Below, piece by piece: positions 11,689-23,314 of a stretch of DNA of 64,000 nt. This DNA is from Leclercia sp. 29361 (lineage in GTDB: Bacteria > Pseudomonadota > Gammaproteobacteria > Enterobacterales > Enterobacteriaceae). Under the pieces are notes generated by a model. That model was not told where the DNA came from, ran no database searches, and saw only the letters and a list, made by a program, of their open reading frames with translations. The position numbers and the translations under genes are program-made. The first letter of the stretch is position 1. The number at the start of each line of letters is the position of its first letter. The DNA lies in the NCBI RefSeq assembly GCF_011290365.1, contig NZ_CP049786.1, forward strand, positions 806,001 to 870,000. Direction: 5' to 3'.

Positions 11689-12693
11689 GTGAAACTGGAT
11701 GAAATCGCCAGGCTAGCCGGTGTGTCGCGAACGACGGCAAGCTATGTGATTAACGGTAAAGCGAAGCAGTATCGTGTCAGCGATAAGACCGTTGAAAAAG
11801 TCATGGCAGTGGTTCGTGAACATAACTACCATCCGAACGCCGTGGCGGCAGGTTTACGTGCCGGGCGCACCCGTTCGATCGGTCTGGTGATCCCGGATCT
11901 GGAAAACACCAGCTACACCCGGATCGCAAACTACCTTGAGCGCCAGGCGCGTCAGCGCGGCTACCAGCTGCTGATCGCCTGTTCCGAAGATCAGCCCGAT
12001 AATGAGATGCGCTGCATTGAGCATCTGCTGCAACGCCAGGTTGATGCCATTATCGTCTCCACCTCCTTACCCCCTGAACACCCCTTCTATCAGCGTTGGG
12101 CCAATAATGCGTTCCCGATTGTCGCCCTCGACCGTGCGCTGGATCGTGAACATTTCACCAGCGTGGTAGGTGCGGATCAGGACGATGCTGAAATGCTGGC
12201 GGCAGAGCTGCGCACCTTCCCGGCGGAAAACGTTCTCTATCTGGGGGCATTGCCGGAACTCTCTGTGAGTTTCCTGCGCGAGCAAGGTTTCCGCACCGCC
12301 TGGAAAGACGATCCCCGTGAAGTGGATTACCTTTATGCCAACAGCTACGAGCGTGAAGCCTCGGCCCAGCTGTTTGAGAAGTGGCTCGAAACCCATCCGA
12401 TGCCGCAGGCCCTGTTCACCACGTCGTTTGCGCTGTTACAGGGGGTCATGGACGTGACCTTGCGTCGTGAAGGCAAGCTGCCATCGGATCTGGCGATTGC
12501 CACCTTTGGCGATCATGAGTTGCTCGACTTCCTGCAGTGCCCGGTGCTGGCCGTGGCGCAGCGTCATCGCGATGTGGCTGAGCGGGTACTGGAGATCGTA
12601 CTGGCAAGCCTCGATGAACCGCGTAAGCCGAAACCGGGTCTGACGCGTATTCGTCGTAATCTTTATCGTCGCGGCATATTAAGCCGTTCGTAA
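11689..12693 (+). CDS. cra: Catabolite repressor/activator Cra (FruR)
   Basis: 334 residues, a LacI-family regulator nearly identical to E. coli Cra. The helix-turn-helix is at residues 1-25 ([20 protein letters not shown]) and the periplasmic-binding-like effector domain follows. It senses fructose phosphates and controls glycolysis/gluconeogenesis genes; several known targets (pdh, acnB) lie in this window. The start is GTG at 11689 after AAGGGG. Confidence 0.97.
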   Translation: MKLDEIARLAGVSRTTASYVINGKAKQYRVSDKTVEKVMAVVREHNYHPNAVAAGLRAGRTRSIGLVIPDLENTSYTRIANYLERQARQRGYQLLIACSEDQPDNEMRCIEHLLQRQVDAIIVSTSLPPEHPFYQRWANNAFPIVALDRALDREHFTSVVGADQDDAEMLAAELRTFPAENVLYLGALPELSVSFLREQGFRTAWKDDPREVDYLYANSYEREASAQLFEKWLETHPMPQALFTTSFALLQGVMDVTLRREGKLPSDLAIATFGDHELLDFLQCPVLAVAQRHRDVAERVLEIVLASLDEPRKPKPGLTRIRRNLYRRGILSRS

Positions 12694-12698
12694 TGACG

Positions 12699-12722
12699 TC
12701 AGGGCAGTACGCGCTGCCCTGA
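12699..12722 (+). terminator. Hairpin after cra
   Basis: Stem TCAGGGCAG (12699-12707) with CTGCCCTGA (12714-12722), starting 5 bp after the cra stop. It is followed by ATTTCTC rather than a clean T run, so termination may be partial. Confidence 0.55.
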
Positions 12723-13211
12723 ATTTCTCATCCTGGATTAACCTGTTAATTCCCACATTCTTTTTAAGATAATTCCTTTAAAATCTTTGCCTGCTACGCG
12801 TTTTAATTCCCTTTACTGTTTAAAACGTCACTTCATGTTTATATTATTGTTAGTAGTGCGATGAATTGTATTATTTTGTTACATAACCGACCGCCAGTGC
12901 TGAATTATCAGCCGTTTTTTCTCTCTGAATCTCCCTGCCTGCACCTGCCCGCTACAGGCTTCGCGCCCGCGGTGCATCTGGCGCTGTCATCCCCCTGCAA
13001 TATGGCTTAAAATGCCGCCCGCGTCGCAAACTGACACTTTATATTTCCCCGTGATGATATGAGGGGTTTTTAAGACGGGTATGCATATTTGCGTTTTTTC
13101 TCACAAATATTCATCACGTTAATTTTGCCGCGCCAGTTGTGCAGTTAATAGCCGGGTCAACTTCCATTCGTAAATCAGTGACATTTAGACAGATGTCGCG
13201 GAAGTCCTGGC
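12723..13211. other. cra-mraZ intergenic region
   Basis: About 490 bp without a convincing gene. The first part is AT-rich. Two weak hairpins with T runs on the plus strand (12899-12920: GCTGA/TCAGC then six T after CG; 13047-13071: CCCC/GGGG then five T) could be minor terminators insulating the dcw cluster. Their stems are too short to be certain. Confidence 0.45.
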
Positions 13212-13241
13212 TTGACAAGCTTTTCCATCGCTCCGTAAACT
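13212..13241 (+). promoter_or_regulatory. dcw cluster promoter (Pmra)
   Basis: Consensus -35 TTGACA (13212-13217), 18-bp spacer and -10 TAAACT (13236-13241). The sequence matches the E. coli mra promoter, which drives much of the division/cell-wall cluster downstream. Confidence 0.85.
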
Positions 13242-13249
13242 CCCTTAAG

Positions 13250-13283
13250 TGGGAATTTGTGGGTTAAAGTGGTGAGGAGGGGT
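13250..13283 (+). promoter_or_regulatory. MraZ operator (TGGG direct repeats)
   Basis: TGGG boxes at 13250 and 13260, TGGT at 13270 and GGGG/T near 13280 recur every 10 bp on one helix face, between the promoter and mraZ. MraZ is known to bind TGGG-N6 repeats and repress its own operon. The last two boxes are imperfect. Confidence 0.8.
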
Positions 13284-13292
13284 GAGACTGGC

Positions 13293-13751
13293 ATGTTCCG
13301 TGGAGCGACGTTAGTCAATCTCGACAGCAAAGGGCGTTTATCGGTACCAACCCGATATCGCGACCAGCTGAACGAGAGCGCTTCTGGTCAAATGGTATGC
13401 ACCATTGACATCAACCACGCCTGCCTGCTGCTTTACCCCTTGCCTGAATGGGAAATCATTGAGCAAAAGCTGTCTCGACTGTCGAGCATGAACCCGCAGG
13501 AGCGCCGCGTGCAGCGGCTGTTATTGGGTCATGCCAGTGAATGTCAGATGGACAGCGCGGGGCGTTTATTGATTGCGCCCGTGCTGCGGCAGCATGCCGG
13601 TCTGACAAAAGAAGTGATGCTGGTCGGACAGTTCAATAAGTTTGAACTGTGGGATGAAACGGCCTGGTATCAACGGGTCAAGGAAGATATCGACGCTGAG
13701 CAGTCCGATTCCGCAACATTGTCGGAACGATTGCAGGATTTGTCTCTATAA
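13293..13751 (+). CDS. mraZ: MraZ, transcriptional repressor of the dcw cluster
   Basis: 152 residues with two SpoVT/AbrB-like domains, each with a DxxGR core ([10 protein letters not shown] near residue 12 and [11 protein letters not shown] near 90). Forms ring oligomers that bind the TGGG repeats upstream and repress mraZ-rsmH and downstream genes. I chose the ATG at 13293 (MFRGATLV) because it gives the family length, rather than an earlier in-frame GTG. Confidence 0.96.
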   Translation: MFRGATLVNLDSKGRLSVPTRYRDQLNESASGQMVCTIDINHACLLLYPLPEWEIIEQKLSRLSSMNPQERRVQRLLLGHASECQMDSAGRLLIAPVLRQHAGLTKEVMLVGQFNKFELWDETAWYQRVKEDIDAEQSDSATLSERLQDLSL

Positions 13752-13754
13752 AAA

Positions 13755-14696
13755 ATGATGGAAAATTATAAACATACGACGGTGCTACTGGATGAGGCCG
13801 TCAACGGCCTGAATATTCGTCCTGATGGCATCTATATTGATGGCACTTTTGGCCGGGGTGGCCACTCACGTTTGATCCTCTCCCATCTGGGCGCGGACGG
13901 CCGTTTGCTGGCAATCGATCGCGATCCGCAGGCTATTGCCGTGGCGAAAACCATCGATGACCCACGCTTTTCCATCGTTCATGGACCTTTCTCCGCGCTG
14001 GCTGACTATGTCGGCGAGCGCGATTTAACCGGCAAGATTGACGGGATCCTTCTCGATCTTGGCGTCTCCTCACCGCAGCTTGATGATGCTGAACGTGGCT
14101 TCTCCTTTATGCGCGATGGCCCGCTGGACATGCGTATGGATCCAACGCGCGGCCAGTCTGCCGCCGAGTGGCTGCAAACGGCAGAAGAAGCGGATATTGC
14201 CTGGGTGATCAAAACCTTCGGGGAAGAGCGCTTTGGCAAACGTATTGCCCGCGCCATCGTTGAACGCAACCGCATTGAGCCCATGACCCGCACCAAAGAG
14301 CTGGCGGCCGTTATTGCTGCAGCCATGCCGGTGAAAGATAAGTTCAAACACCCTGCAACCCGTACCTTCCAGGCGATTCGTATCTGGGTTAACAGCGAGC
14401 TCGAAGAGATTGAGCAGGCGCTGAAAAACTCGATTAGCGTTCTGGCGCCGGGTGGTCGCCTGTCGGTGATCAGCTTCCACTCGCTGGAAGACCGCATTGT
14501 GAAGCGCTTTATGCGTGAGCAAAGCCGTGGTCCACAGGTGCCGGCCGGGTTGCCGATGACGGAAGAGCAGCTCAGAAAACTGGGCGGTCGCCAGCTGCGC
14601 GCTTTAGGCAAGTTAATGCCAGGCGAAGCGGAAGTGGAAGAGAACCCACGCGCCCGTAGTTCAGTGCTGCGTATCGCAGAAAGGACCAGTGCATGA
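13755..14696 (+). CDS. rsmH: 16S rRNA (cytosine-1402 N4)-methyltransferase
   Basis: 313 residues, the standard MraW/RsmH length. The AdoMet motif is [11 protein letters not shown] (about residues 31-41). Methylates the decoding-site cytidine C1402. Three bases separate it from mraZ and its stop overlaps the ftsL start (ATGA). Confidence 0.97.
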   Translation: MMENYKHTTVLLDEAVNGLNIRPDGIYIDGTFGRGGHSRLILSHLGADGRLLAIDRDPQAIAVAKTIDDPRFSIVHGPFSALADYVGERDLTGKIDGILLDLGVSSPQLDDAERGFSFMRDGPLDMRMDPTRGQSAAEWLQTAEEADIAWVIKTFGEERFGKRIARAIVERNRIEPMTRTKELAAVIAAAMPVKDKFKHPATRTFQAIRIWVNSELEEIEQALKNSISVLAPGGRLSVISFHSLEDRIVKRFMREQSRGPQVPAGLPMTEEQLRKLGGRQLRALGKLMPGEAEVEENPRARSSVLRIAERTSA

Positions 14697-15058
14697 TCGG
14701 CAGAGTGGCAGACACCCTCAGCAAGGTAAAAGAGACGTTAGGCAGCAACGAGCGTCATGCCTTGCCGGGCGTTATCTGGGACGACCTGTTGCGTTTCGGC
14801 AAGCTGCCACTGTGTCTTTTCATTTGCATCATTGTGACGGCGGTTACCGTGGTGACCACCGCTCACCATACCCGTTTGTTAACGGCGCAACGCGAACAGC
14901 TGGTGCTGGAGCGTGATGCGCTGGATATCGAGTGGCGAAATTTGATCCTCGAAGAAAATGCGCTCGGCGATCATAGCCGGGTTGAACGGATCGCAACGGA
15001 AAAGCTGCAGCTGCAGCATGTTGATCCTTCTCAGGAAAATATCGTAGTACAAAAATAA
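14693..15058 (+). CDS. ftsL: Cell division protein FtsL
   Basis: 121 residues, bitopic. A cytoplasmic tail of about 35 residues and one membrane segment (about 38-58; [18 protein letters not shown]) precede a periplasmic leucine-zipper-like coiled coil. It forms the FtsQLB complex that activates FtsWI. Overlaps rsmH by 4 bp. Confidence 0.96.
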   Translation: MIGRVADTLSKVKETLGSNERHALPGVIWDDLLRFGKLPLCLFICIIVTAVTVVTTAHHTRLLTAQREQLVLERDALDIEWRNLILEENALGDHSRVERIATEKLQLQHVDPSQENIVVQK

Positions 15059-15073
15059 GGGAAAACGCGACGC

Positions 15074-16840
15074 ATGAAACCCGCGGCGAAGGCGCTAAAA
15101 CCAAAACGTCAGGAAGAACAGGCCAGCTTTATCAGCTGGCGTTTTGCGTTGCTTTGCGGCTGCATTTTACTGGCGCTGGGTTTCCTGCTGGGACGCGTGG
15201 CATGGCTGCAAATTATCGCTCCCGACATGCTGGTGCGTCAGGGCGACATGCGTTCCCTGCGCGTGCAGGAGGTCTCCACCTCGCGTGGCCTGATCACCGA
15301 CCGTTCCGGTCGTCCGCTGGCGGTCAGCGTGCCGGTGAAAGCGATCTGGGCGGATCCTAAAGAGCTGCATGATGCGGGCGGGATCTCTCTTGATAACCGC
15401 TGGAAAGCCCTCTCTGACGCGCTGAAAATGCCGCTGGATCAGCTGGCAGCCCGCGTTAACGCCAACCCGAAAGGGCGCTTTATCTATCTGGCGCGTCAGG
15501 TTAACCCTGACATGGCCGACTATATCAAAAAGCTGAAGCTGCCCGGTATCCACCTGCGTGAAGAGTCCCGTCGCTACTACCCGTCCGGGGAAGTAACCGC
15601 GCATCTGATCGGCTTTACCAACGTCGACAGCCAGGGGATTGAAGGCGTCGAGAAGAGTTTTGATAAATGGCTGACCGGCCAGCCGGGCGAGCGTGTGGTG
15701 CGTAAAGACCGTTATGGCCGCGTTATTGAAGATATCTCTTCCACGGACAGCCAGGCGGCGCACAACCTGGCGCTGAGCATCGACGAACGTCTGCAGGCGC
15801 TGGTCTATCGTGAACTGAATAACGCCGTGGCCTTTAACAAGGCGGAGTCCGGCAGCGCGGTGCTGGTGGATGTCAGCACCGGCGAAGTGCTGGCGATGGC
15901 CAGCAGCCCGTCCTATAACCCGAATAATTTTGCCGGAACGGCCAAAGACGCCATGCGTAACCGTTCTATCACCGACGTCTTTGAGCCGGGTTCAACGGTT
16001 AAACCGATGGTGGTGATGACGGCTCTGCAGCGCGGCATCGTCAATGAAAATACCGTGCTCAATACCGTGCCTTACCGAATCAACGGTCACGAAATCAAAG
16101 ACGTGGCGCGTTACAGCGAATTGACCCTCACCGGGGTTTTACAGAAGTCGAGTAACGTCGGCGTTTCTAAGTTGGCGTTAGCGATGCCGTCCTCAGCGTT
16201 GGTAGATACTTACTCACGTTTTGGGCTGGGAAAAGCGACCAATTTGGGGTTGGTCGGAGAACGCAGTGGCTTATATCCTCAAAAACAACGGTGGTCTGAC
16301 ATAGAGAGGGCCACCTTCTCTTTCGGCTACGGGCTAATGGTAACCCCGTTACAGTTGGCGCGTGTCTATGCCACGATTGGCAGCTATGGCGTCTATCGCC
16401 CGCTGTCGATTACCAAGGTCGATCCGCCGGTTCCCGGTGAGCGTATCTTCCCGGAATCGATTGTCCGCACCGTCGTGCACATGATGGAAAGCGTGGCCCT
16501 GCCCGGCGGCGGTGGCGTGAAGGCGGCGATCAAAGGCTATCGCATCGCGATTAAAACCGGTACGGCGAAAAAAGTCGGGCCGGATGGCCGCTACATCAAT
16601 AAATACATTGCATATACCGCAGGCGTTGCGCCTGCGAGTAATCCGCGTTTTGCGCTGGTGGTGGTTATCAACGATCCACAGGCGGGTAAATACTATGGTG
16701 GCGCCGTTTCCGCGCCGGTCTTTGGTGCCATCATGGGCGGCGTACTGCGCACCATGAACATCGAGCCGGATGCGCTGGCAACGGGCGAGAAAAGTGAATT
16801 TGTAATTAATCAAGGCGAGGGAACAGGTGGCAGATCGTAA
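15074..16840 (+). CDS. ftsI: Peptidoglycan D,D-transpeptidase FtsI (PBP3)
   Basis: 588 residues, same length as E. coli PBP3. Membrane anchor at about 24-42, pedestal domain, then transpeptidase domain. That domain has the nucleophile motif STVK (in EPGSTVKPM, serine about 307), SSN (about 359) and KTGTAKK (about 494). Septal peptidoglycan crosslinker and beta-lactam target, partner of FtsW. No insertion is seen after the motif regions. Its end overlaps murE by 14 bp. Confidence 0.97.
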   Translation: MKPAAKALKPKRQEEQASFISWRFALLCGCILLALGFLLGRVAWLQIIAPDMLVRQGDMRSLRVQEVSTSRGLITDRSGRPLAVSVPVKAIWADPKELHDAGGISLDNRWKALSDALKMPLDQLAARVNANPKGRFIYLARQVNPDMADYIKKLKLPGIHLREESRRYYPSGEVTAHLIGFTNVDSQGIEGVEKSFDKWLTGQPGERVVRKDRYGRVIEDISSTDSQAAHNLALSIDERLQALVYRELNNAVAFNKAESGSAVLVDVSTGEVLAMASSPSYNPNNFAGTAKDAMRNRSITDVFEPGSTVKPMVVMTALQRGIVNENTVLNTVPYRINGHEIKDVARYSELTLTGVLQKSSNVGVSKLALAMPSSALVDTYSRFGLGKATNLGLVGERSGLYPQKQRWSDIERATFSFGYGLMVTPLQLARVYATIGSYGVYRPLSITKVDPPVPGERIFPESIVRTVVHMMESVALPGGGGVKAAIKGYRIAIKTGTAKKVGPDGRYINKYIAYTAGVAPASNPRFALVVVINDPQAGKYYGGAVSAPVFGAIMGGVLRTMNIEPDALATGEKSEFVINQGEGTGGRS

Positions 16841-18314
16841 TTTGCGCGACCTTCTTGCTCCGTGGGTAGCTGGTTTACCTGCGCGAGAACTGCGGGAGAT
16901 GGTACTCGACAGCCGTGTGGCTGCGTCGGGCGATCTTTTTGTGGCAGTGGTTGGTCATCAGGCGGACGGGCGTCGGTATATCCCGCAGGCGATAGCGCAA
17001 GGTGTAGCTGCCATTATTGCTGAGGCAAAAGATGAAGCCGCTGATGGTGAAATCCGTGAAATGCACGGTGTGCCGGTCATCTATCTCAGCCAGTTAACCG
17101 AACGTCTCTCCGCGCTGGCGGGGCGTTTTTATAACGAACCTTCTGACCAGTTGCGCCTGGTGGGCGTGACCGGCACTAACGGTAAAACCACTACCACGCA
17201 GCTGATGGCGCAATGGGCGCAGCTGCTGGGTGAAACCAGCGCGGTGATGGGCACCGTGGGTAACGGCCTGCTGGGCAAAGTGAACCCAACGGAAAACACC
17301 ACCGGCTCCGCCGTCGACGTGCAGCATGTGCTGGCCGGTCTGGCAGGGCAGGGTGCAACCTTCGCGGCAATGGAAGTCTCTTCCCACGGTCTGGTCCAGC
17401 ACCGTGTTGCGGCGCTTAAGTTTGCCGCCTCCGTGTTCACTAACCTGAGCCGGGACCATCTTGACTACCATGGCGACATGGAAAACTACGAAGCGGCAAA
17501 ATGGCAGCTGTATGCCACGCACCACTGCGGTCAGGCAATTATCAATGCTGACGATGACGTGGGCCGTCGCTGGCTGGCTAAGCTGCCGGATGCCGTTGCG
17601 GTCTCCATGGAAGACCATATCAATCCCAACTGCCACGGCCGCTGGTTGAAAGCCACTGACGTGACTTATCACGACAGCGGCGCGACCATCCGCTTTGCCT
17701 CTTCCTGGGGTGAAGGCGAAATCGAAAGCCGCCTGATGGGGGCGTTCAACGTCAGCAACCTGCTGTTGGCTCTCGCCACTCTGCTGGCGCTGGGTTATCC
17801 GCTGCCAGCGCTGCTCAGCACCTCCGCGCGTCTGTTGCCGGTTTGCGGACGGATGGAAGTATTCACTGCCCCAGGTAAACCTACCGTGGTAGTGGATTAC
17901 GCTCACACCCCGGATGCGCTGGAAAAAGCGCTGGAAGCGGCCCGTCTGCACTGCGCCGGTAAGCTGTGGTGCGTCTTTGGCTGCGGCGGCGATCGCGATA
18001 AAGGTAAACGTCCGCTGATGGGGGCCATTGCCGAGCAGTTCGCGGATATCGCGGTTGTGACCGATGATAACCCGCGTACCGAAGAGCCGCGCGCCATCAT
18101 CAACGACATTCTGGCCGGGATGCTGGATGCCGGGCGTGCCCGTGTTGTCGAGGGTCGCGCCGAAGCGGTGACCAACACCATTATGCAGGCTGGCGAGAAC
18201 GACGTCGTGCTGCTGGCCGGTAAAGGCCATGAAGATTATCAGATCGTCGGCACCAACCGTCTGGACTACTCCGACCGTGTGACCGCAGCGCGTCTGCTGG
18301 GAGTGATGGGATGA
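16827..18314 (+). CDS. murE: UDP-MurNAc-tripeptide synthetase (adds meso-DAP)
   Basis: 495 residues. Mur ligase with P-loop [11 protein letters not shown] (about residues 116-126) and the DNPRTEEP motif (about 413) that selects meso-diaminopimelate over lysine. Start GTG at 16827 within the end of ftsI gives the E. coli N-terminus ([10 protein letters not shown]). Adds the third stem-peptide residue in the cytoplasm. Confidence 0.97.
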   Translation: MADRNLRDLLAPWVAGLPARELREMVLDSRVAASGDLFVAVVGHQADGRRYIPQAIAQGVAAIIAEAKDEAADGEIREMHGVPVIYLSQLTERLSALAGRFYNEPSDQLRLVGVTGTNGKTTTTQLMAQWAQLLGETSAVMGTVGNGLLGKVNPTENTTGSAVDVQHVLAGLAGQGATFAAMEVSSHGLVQHRVAALKFAASVFTNLSRDHLDYHGDMENYEAAKWQLYATHHCGQAIINADDDVGRRWLAKLPDAVAVSMEDHINPNCHGRWLKATDVTYHDSGATIRFASSWGEGEIESRLMGAFNVSNLLLALATLLALGYPLPALLSTSARLLPVCGRMEVFTAPGKPTVVVDYAHTPDALEKALEAARLHCAGKLWCVFGCGGDRDKGKRPLMGAIAEQFADIAVVTDDNPRTEEPRAIINDILAGMLDAGRARVVEGRAEAVTNTIMQAGENDVVLLAGKGHEDYQIVGTNRLDYSDRVTAARLLGVMG

Positions 18315-19666
18315 TTAGCGTAACGCTAAGCCAGCTGGCCACTATCCTGGGCGCAGACGTCAGCGGCGAGCTGACCTTCGATGCGGTCACCACCGACACG
18401 CGTAAAATCACTCCCGGCTGCCTGTTTGTGGCGCTGAAGGGTGAGCGTTTTGATGCGCACGATTTTGCGGAGCAGGCGAAAGCCGCGGGCGCAGGCGCGC
18501 TGCTGGTGAGCCGTAAACTGGATATCGACCTGCCGCAGGCGGTGGTGAAAGACACCCGCCTGGCGTTTGGTGAACTGGCGGCATGGGTTCGCCAGCAGGT
18601 GCCGGCGCGCATTGTGGCGCTGACCGGCTCCTCCGGTAAAACCTCCGTCAAGGAGATGGCCGCCGCGATCCTTAGTCAGTGTGGCAACACCCTCTATACC
18701 GCAGGCAATCTGAATAATGATATCGGCGTGCCGATGACGCTCCTGCGTCTGACCGACGAGCATGAATATGCGGTGATCGAACTCGGCGCTAACCACCAGG
18801 GCGAAATCGCCTGGACCGTTAGCCTGACGCAGCCGGAAGCGGCGCTGGTGAATAACCTCGCCGCAGCGCATCTGGAAGGTTTCGGCTCGCTGGAAGGCGT
18901 GGCGAAAGCGAAGGGCGAGATCTACACCGGCCTGCCGGTCGGCGGCATCGCCATCATGAATGCCGACAACAACGACTGGCTGAACTGGAAAAGCGTTATC
19001 GGGGATCGTAAAACCTGGCGCTTCTCACCGAATGCCGCCAACAGCGACTTCACCGCCACCAACGTCCATGTGACCTCCCACGGTACCGAATTTACGCTGC
19101 AGACCCCAACGGGGGATGTGGATGTACTGCTGCCGCTGCCGGGTCGTCACAATATCGCCAATGCCCTCGCCGCCACTGCGCTGACGATGGCGGTCGGCGC
19201 ACCGCTGTCGGCTATCAAAGCCGGTCTGGCGAACCTGAAAGCCGTTCCCGGACGCCTGTTCCCGATCCCGCTGGCGGAAAACAAACTGCTGCTGGATGAC
19301 TCCTACAACGCCAACGTTGGCTCCATGACCGCTGCGGTACAGGTGCTGTCTGAGATGCCCGGTTATCGCGTGTTGGTGGTCGGCGATATGGCCGAGCTGG
19401 GTGATGAGAGCGAAGCCTGTCACATCCAGGTGGGTGAAGCGGCGAAAGCCTCCGGTATCGATCGCGTGTTAAGCGCCGGTCATCTTAGTCAAAATATCAG
19501 CCAGGCCAGCGGCGTAGGCGAGCATTTTGCCGATAAAGCGGCGTTGATCGCCCGCCTTAAGGCCCTGGTCGAAGAACAACAAATTGTGACAGTTTTAGTG
19601 AAAGGTTCACGCAGTGCCGCCATGGAAGAGGTTGTGCACGCTTTACAGGAGAATGGGACATGTTAG
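18311..19666 (+). CDS. murF: UDP-MurNAc-pentapeptide synthetase
   Basis: 451 residues. Adds D-Ala-D-Ala to the UDP-MurNAc-tripeptide. P-loop [11 protein letters not shown] (about residues 107-117) and Mur ligase central and C-terminal domains. Overlaps murE by 4 bp and mraY by 7 bp. Confidence 0.97.
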   Translation: MISVTLSQLATILGADVSGELTFDAVTTDTRKITPGCLFVALKGERFDAHDFAEQAKAAGAGALLVSRKLDIDLPQAVVKDTRLAFGELAAWVRQQVPARIVALTGSSGKTSVKEMAAAILSQCGNTLYTAGNLNNDIGVPMTLLRLTDEHEYAVIELGANHQGEIAWTVSLTQPEAALVNNLAAAHLEGFGSLEGVAKAKGEIYTGLPVGGIAIMNADNNDWLNWKSVIGDRKTWRFSPNAANSDFTATNVHVTSHGTEFTLQTPTGDVDVLLPLPGRHNIANALAATALTMAVGAPLSAIKAGLANLKAVPGRLFPIPLAENKLLLDDSYNANVGSMTAAVQVLSEMPGYRVLVVGDMAELGDESEACHIQVGEAAKASGIDRVLSAGHLSQNISQASGVGEHFADKAALIARLKALVEEQQIVTVLVKGSRSAAMEEVVHALQENGTC

Positions 19667-20742
19667 TTTGGCTGGCCGAACATTTGGTCAAATATTATTC
19701 CGGCTTTAACGTCTTTTCCTATCTGACGTTTCGCGCCATCGTCAGCCTGCTGACTGCGCTGTTCATCTCCTTGTGGATGGGCCCGCGCATGATTGCCCGT
19801 CTGCAAAAACTTTCTTTCGGTCAGGTTGTGCGTAACGACGGTCCCGAATCACACTTTAGTAAACGCGGCACGCCAACCATGGGCGGCATTATGATCCTCA
19901 CCGCGATTGTGGTGTCGGTGCTGCTGTGGGCTTACCCGTCAAACCCGTACGTCTGGTGCGTGCTGGTGGTGCTGGTGGGCTATGGAATTATCGGTTTTGT
20001 CGACGACTACCGCAAAGTGGTGCGTAAAGACACCAAAGGTCTGATCGCCCGCTGGAAGTATTTCTGGATGTCGGTGATTGCGCTGGGCGTGGCCTTTGCG
20101 CTCTATCTGGCAGGCAAAGACACCCCGGCCACCGAGCTGGTGGTGCCGTTCTTCAAAGACGTCATGCCGCAGCTGGGTCTGTTCTACATCCTGCTGGCCT
20201 ACTTCGTGATTGTCGGTACCGGCAACGCGGTAAACCTGACTGACGGCCTCGACGGCCTGGCGATCATGCCCACGGTCTTCGTCGCGGCGGGCTTTGCCTT
20301 AGTGGCCTGGGCGAGCGGCAACATGAACTTCGCCAGCTACCTGCACATCCCGTATCTGCGCCATGCCGGTGAACTGGTGATCGTCTGTACGGCGATTGTC
20401 GGCGCGGGCCTGGGTTTCCTCTGGTTTAACACCTACCCGGCGCAGGTCTTTATGGGCGACGTCGGTTCGCTGGCACTGGGCGGCGCGCTGGGCATTATCG
20501 CCGTACTGCTGCGTCAGGAGTTCCTGCTGGTAATCATGGGCGGCGTGTTCGTGGTCGAAACCCTGTCGGTGATCCTGCAGGTAGGCTCCTTCAAGCTGCG
20601 CGGACAGCGCATCTTCCGGATGGCGCCTATCCATCACCACTATGAACTGAAAGGCTGGCCAGAACCGCGCGTGATTGTGCGCTTCTGGATTATTTCGCTG
20701 ATGCTGGTGCTGATTGGCCTGGCAACGCTGAAGGTACGTTAA
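19660..20742 (+). CDS. mraY: Phospho-MurNAc-pentapeptide translocase (lipid I synthase)
   Basis: 360 residues with 10 membrane segments. Transfers phospho-MurNAc-pentapeptide to undecaprenyl phosphate. Active-site motifs DDYRK (about 115), [10 protein letters not shown] (about 190) and PIHHHYE (about 323) are intact. Confidence 0.97.
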   Translation: MLVWLAEHLVKYYSGFNVFSYLTFRAIVSLLTALFISLWMGPRMIARLQKLSFGQVVRNDGPESHFSKRGTPTMGGIMILTAIVVSVLLWAYPSNPYVWCVLVVLVGYGIIGFVDDYRKVVRKDTKGLIARWKYFWMSVIALGVAFALYLAGKDTPATELVVPFFKDVMPQLGLFYILLAYFVIVGTGNAVNLTDGLDGLAIMPTVFVAAGFALVAWASGNMNFASYLHIPYLRHAGELVIVCTAIVGAGLGFLWFNTYPAQVFMGDVGSLALGGALGIIAVLLRQEFLLVIMGGVFVVETLSVILQVGSFKLRGQRIFRMAPIHHHYELKGWPEPRVIVRFWIISLMLVLIGLATLKVR

Positions 20743-20744
20743 TC

Positions 20745-22061
20745 ATGGCAGATTACCAGGGTAAAAAAGTCGTCATCATCGGGTTAGGCTTAACCGGCCT
20801 CTCCTGCGTGGACTTTTTCCTCGCGCGGGGTGTGACGCCTCGCGTAATGGATACGCGTGTCTCTCCGCCTGGTCTGGATAAACTGCCGGAGCAGGTTGAA
20901 CGCCACCTTGGTGGTCTGAATGAAACGTGGCTCAACGCCGCGGATCTGATTGTCGCCAGCCCGGGTATCGCCCTGGCTCATCCGGCATTAAGCGCTGCGG
21001 CGGACGCGGGCGTCGAGATCGTCGGTGATATCGAACTGTTCTGCCGTGAAGCCCAGGCGCCCATTGTGGCCATTACCGGATCTAACGGCAAAAGCACCGT
21101 TACCAGCCTGATAGGTGAAATGGCGAAAGCGGCGGGCGTCAATGTGGGCGTGGGCGGCAATATCGGCCTGCCAGCGTTGATGCTGCTGGATGCGGCCCGT
21201 GAGCTGTACATCCTTGAGCTCTCCAGCTTCCAGCTGGAAACCACATCCAGCCTGCAGGCGGTGGCGGCGACCATCCTCAACGTGACCGAAGACCATATGG
21301 ATCGCTATCCGTTTGGCCTGCAGCAGTATCGTGCCGCCAAGCTGCGTGTCTATGAAAATGCCCATGTCTGCGTGGTGAACGCCGATGATGCGCTGACCAT
21401 GCCGGTACGCGGGGCGGACGAACGCTGCGTGAGCTTTGGCATCAATATGGGCGACTATCACCTGAACCGTCAGCAGGGCGAAACCTGGCTACGGGTGAAG
21501 GGTGAGAAGGTGCTGAACGTGAAAGAGATGCACCTGACGGGTCAGCATAACTATACCAACGCGCTGGCCGCACTGGCGCTGGCGGATGCCGCCGGTCTGC
21601 CGCGCGCCACCAGCCTGAAAGCCCTGACTACCTTTAGCGGTCTGGCGCATCGTTTCCAGCTGGCGCTGGAGCATAACGGCGTACGCTGGATCAACGATTC
21701 AAAAGCCACCAACGTCGGCAGCACCGAAGCGGCGCTGAATGGTCTGCACATTGATGGCACCCTGCATCTGCTGCTGGGTGGCGACGGCAAATCGGCTGAT
21801 TTCTCTTCGCTGAAGCAGTACCTCGGCGGTGACAACGTGCGTCTCTACTGCTTTGGCCGTGACGGTGCCGAACTGGCGGCGCTGCGTCCGGACGTTGCCG
21901 AGCAAACCGACACCATGGAGCAGGCGATGCGGCTGATTGCCCCGCGCGTGAAGCCGGGCGACATGGTGCTGCTTTCCCCGGCCTGCGCCAGTCTCGACCA
22001 GTTTAAGAACTTCGAGCAACGCGGCGATCTCTTTACCCGCCTGGCGAAGGAGTTAGGCTGA
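20745..22061 (+). CDS. murD: UDP-MurNAc-L-alanine:D-glutamate ligase
   Basis: 438 residues, the E. coli length. P-loop [11 protein letters not shown] (about residues 111-121) and the C-terminal [12 protein letters not shown] signature. Adds D-glutamate, the second stem residue. Its stop overlaps the ftsW start by one base (TGATG). Confidence 0.97.
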   Translation: MADYQGKKVVIIGLGLTGLSCVDFFLARGVTPRVMDTRVSPPGLDKLPEQVERHLGGLNETWLNAADLIVASPGIALAHPALSAAADAGVEIVGDIELFCREAQAPIVAITGSNGKSTVTSLIGEMAKAAGVNVGVGGNIGLPALMLLDAARELYILELSSFQLETTSSLQAVAATILNVTEDHMDRYPFGLQQYRAAKLRVYENAHVCVVNADDALTMPVRGADERCVSFGINMGDYHLNRQQGETWLRVKGEKVLNVKEMHLTGQHNYTNALAALALADAAGLPRATSLKALTTFSGLAHRFQLALEHNGVRWINDSKATNVGSTEAALNGLHIDGTLHLLLGGDGKSADFSSLKQYLGGDNVRLYCFGRDGAELAALRPDVAEQTDTMEQAMRLIAPRVKPGDMVLLSPACASLDQFKNFEQRGDLFTRLAKELG

Positions 22062-23314
22062 TGCGCTTCTCTCTCCCTCGCCTGAGAATGCCCCGGATGC
22101 CCCGGATGCCAGGATTTGGCATCCTGATGTGGATCTCGTCGGCGTTAAAGGGCTGGGTCATGGGCTCCCGGGATAAAGATTCCGATAGCCTGATTATGTA
22201 CGACCGCATGCTGCTCTGGCTCACGCTGGGGCTGGCGGCGATTGGCTTTATTATGGTGACCTCGGCCTCGATGCCCGTCGGGCAGCGTCTGGCTAACGAT
22301 CCCTTCCTGTTCGCCAAGCGTGACGGGCTGTACATCATCCTGGCGTTCTGTCTGGCGATGGTGACGTTACGTCTGCCGATGTCATTCTGGCAGCGCCACA
22401 GTACGGCAATGCTGATCGCCTCGATCGTCATGCTGCTGATTGTGCTGGTGGTGGGTAGCTCGGTGAACGGGGCATCACGCTGGATTGCCTTCGGTCCGCT
22501 GCGTATACAACCTGCGGAGTTCACCAAGCTGTCGCTGTTCTGCTATCTCGCCAACTACCTGGTGCGTAAGGTGGATGAGGTCCGCAACAACCTGCGCGGC
22601 TTCTTAAAACCGATGGGCGTGATCCTTGTGCTGGCGGTGCTGCTGTTGGCCCAGCCTGACCTCGGTACCGTAGTAGTGCTGTTCGTAACCACCCTGGCGA
22701 TGCTGTTCCTGGCCGGAGCAAAACTGTGGCAGTTCATCGCCATCATCGGGATGGGGATTTCGGCGGTGGTGCTGCTGATCCTTGCCGAGCCGTATCGTAT
22801 CCGCCGTGTGACCTCTTTCTGGAACCCGTGGGAAGATCCGTTCGGCAGCGGCTATCAGCTGACCCAGTCACTGATGGCCTTTGGCCGCGGTGAAGTATGG
22901 GGCCAGGGGCTGGGGAATTCCGTGCAAAAACTCGAGTATTTACCCGAGGCGCATACCGACTTCATCTTCTCCATTATTGGGGAAGAACTGGGTTATATCG
23001 GTGTGGTACTGGCACTTTTAATGGTATTCTTCGTGGCTTTCCGTGCGATGTCGATCGGCCGGAAAGCACTGGTTATCGACCACCGTTTCTCGGGTTTTTT
23101 GGCCTGTTCAATCGGTATCTGGTTCAGTTTTCAGGCTTTAGTTAACGTCGGTGCCGCAGCAGGTATGCTGCCAACCAAGGGTCTGACGTTGCCGTTAATC
23201 AGTTATGGTGGTTCGAGTCTGTTGATCATGTCGACCGCCATTATGTTTTTGCTACGCATAGATTATGAAACGCGTCTGGAAAATGCCCAGGCGTTTACAC
23301 GAGGTTCACGATGA
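22061..23314 (+). CDS. ftsW: Septal peptidoglycan glycosyltransferase FtsW
   Basis: 417 residues, SEDS family with 10 membrane segments. Polymerises lipid II at the septum with FtsI. The conserved loop with QPAEFTKL (about 150) and the C-terminal PLISYGGSS are present. The cytoplasmic N-terminus carries an extra RMP unit ([11 protein letters not shown]) from a 9-bp tandem repeat, making the protein three residues longer than E. coli (414). Confidence 0.97.
   Translation: MRFSLPRLRMPRMPRMPGFGILMWISSALKGWVMGSRDKDSDSLIMYDRMLLWLTLGLAAIGFIMVTSASMPVGQRLANDPFLFAKRDGLYIILAFCLAMVTLRLPMSFWQRHSTAMLIASIVMLLIVLVVGSSVNGASRWIAFGPLRIQPAEFTKLSLFCYLANYLVRKVDEVRNNLRGFLKPMGVILVLAVLLLAQPDLGTVVVLFVTTLAMLFLAGAKLWQFIAIIGMGISAVVLLILAEPYRIRRVTSFWNPWEDPFGSGYQLTQSLMAFGRGEVWGQGLGNSVQKLEYLPEAHTDFIFSIIGEELGYIGVVLALLMVFFVAFRAMSIGRKALVIDHRFSGFLACSIGIWFSFQALVNVGAAAGMLPTKGLTLPLISYGGSSLLIMSTAIMFLLRIDYETRLENAQAFTRGSR

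Noticed and set aside
17094-18230. 378-codon antisense frame over murE, and similar long antisense frames over ftsZ, acnB and lpd
   Set aside because: Shadows of highly expressed genes in GC-rich third-position bias. No promoter, ribosome site or recognisable domain.
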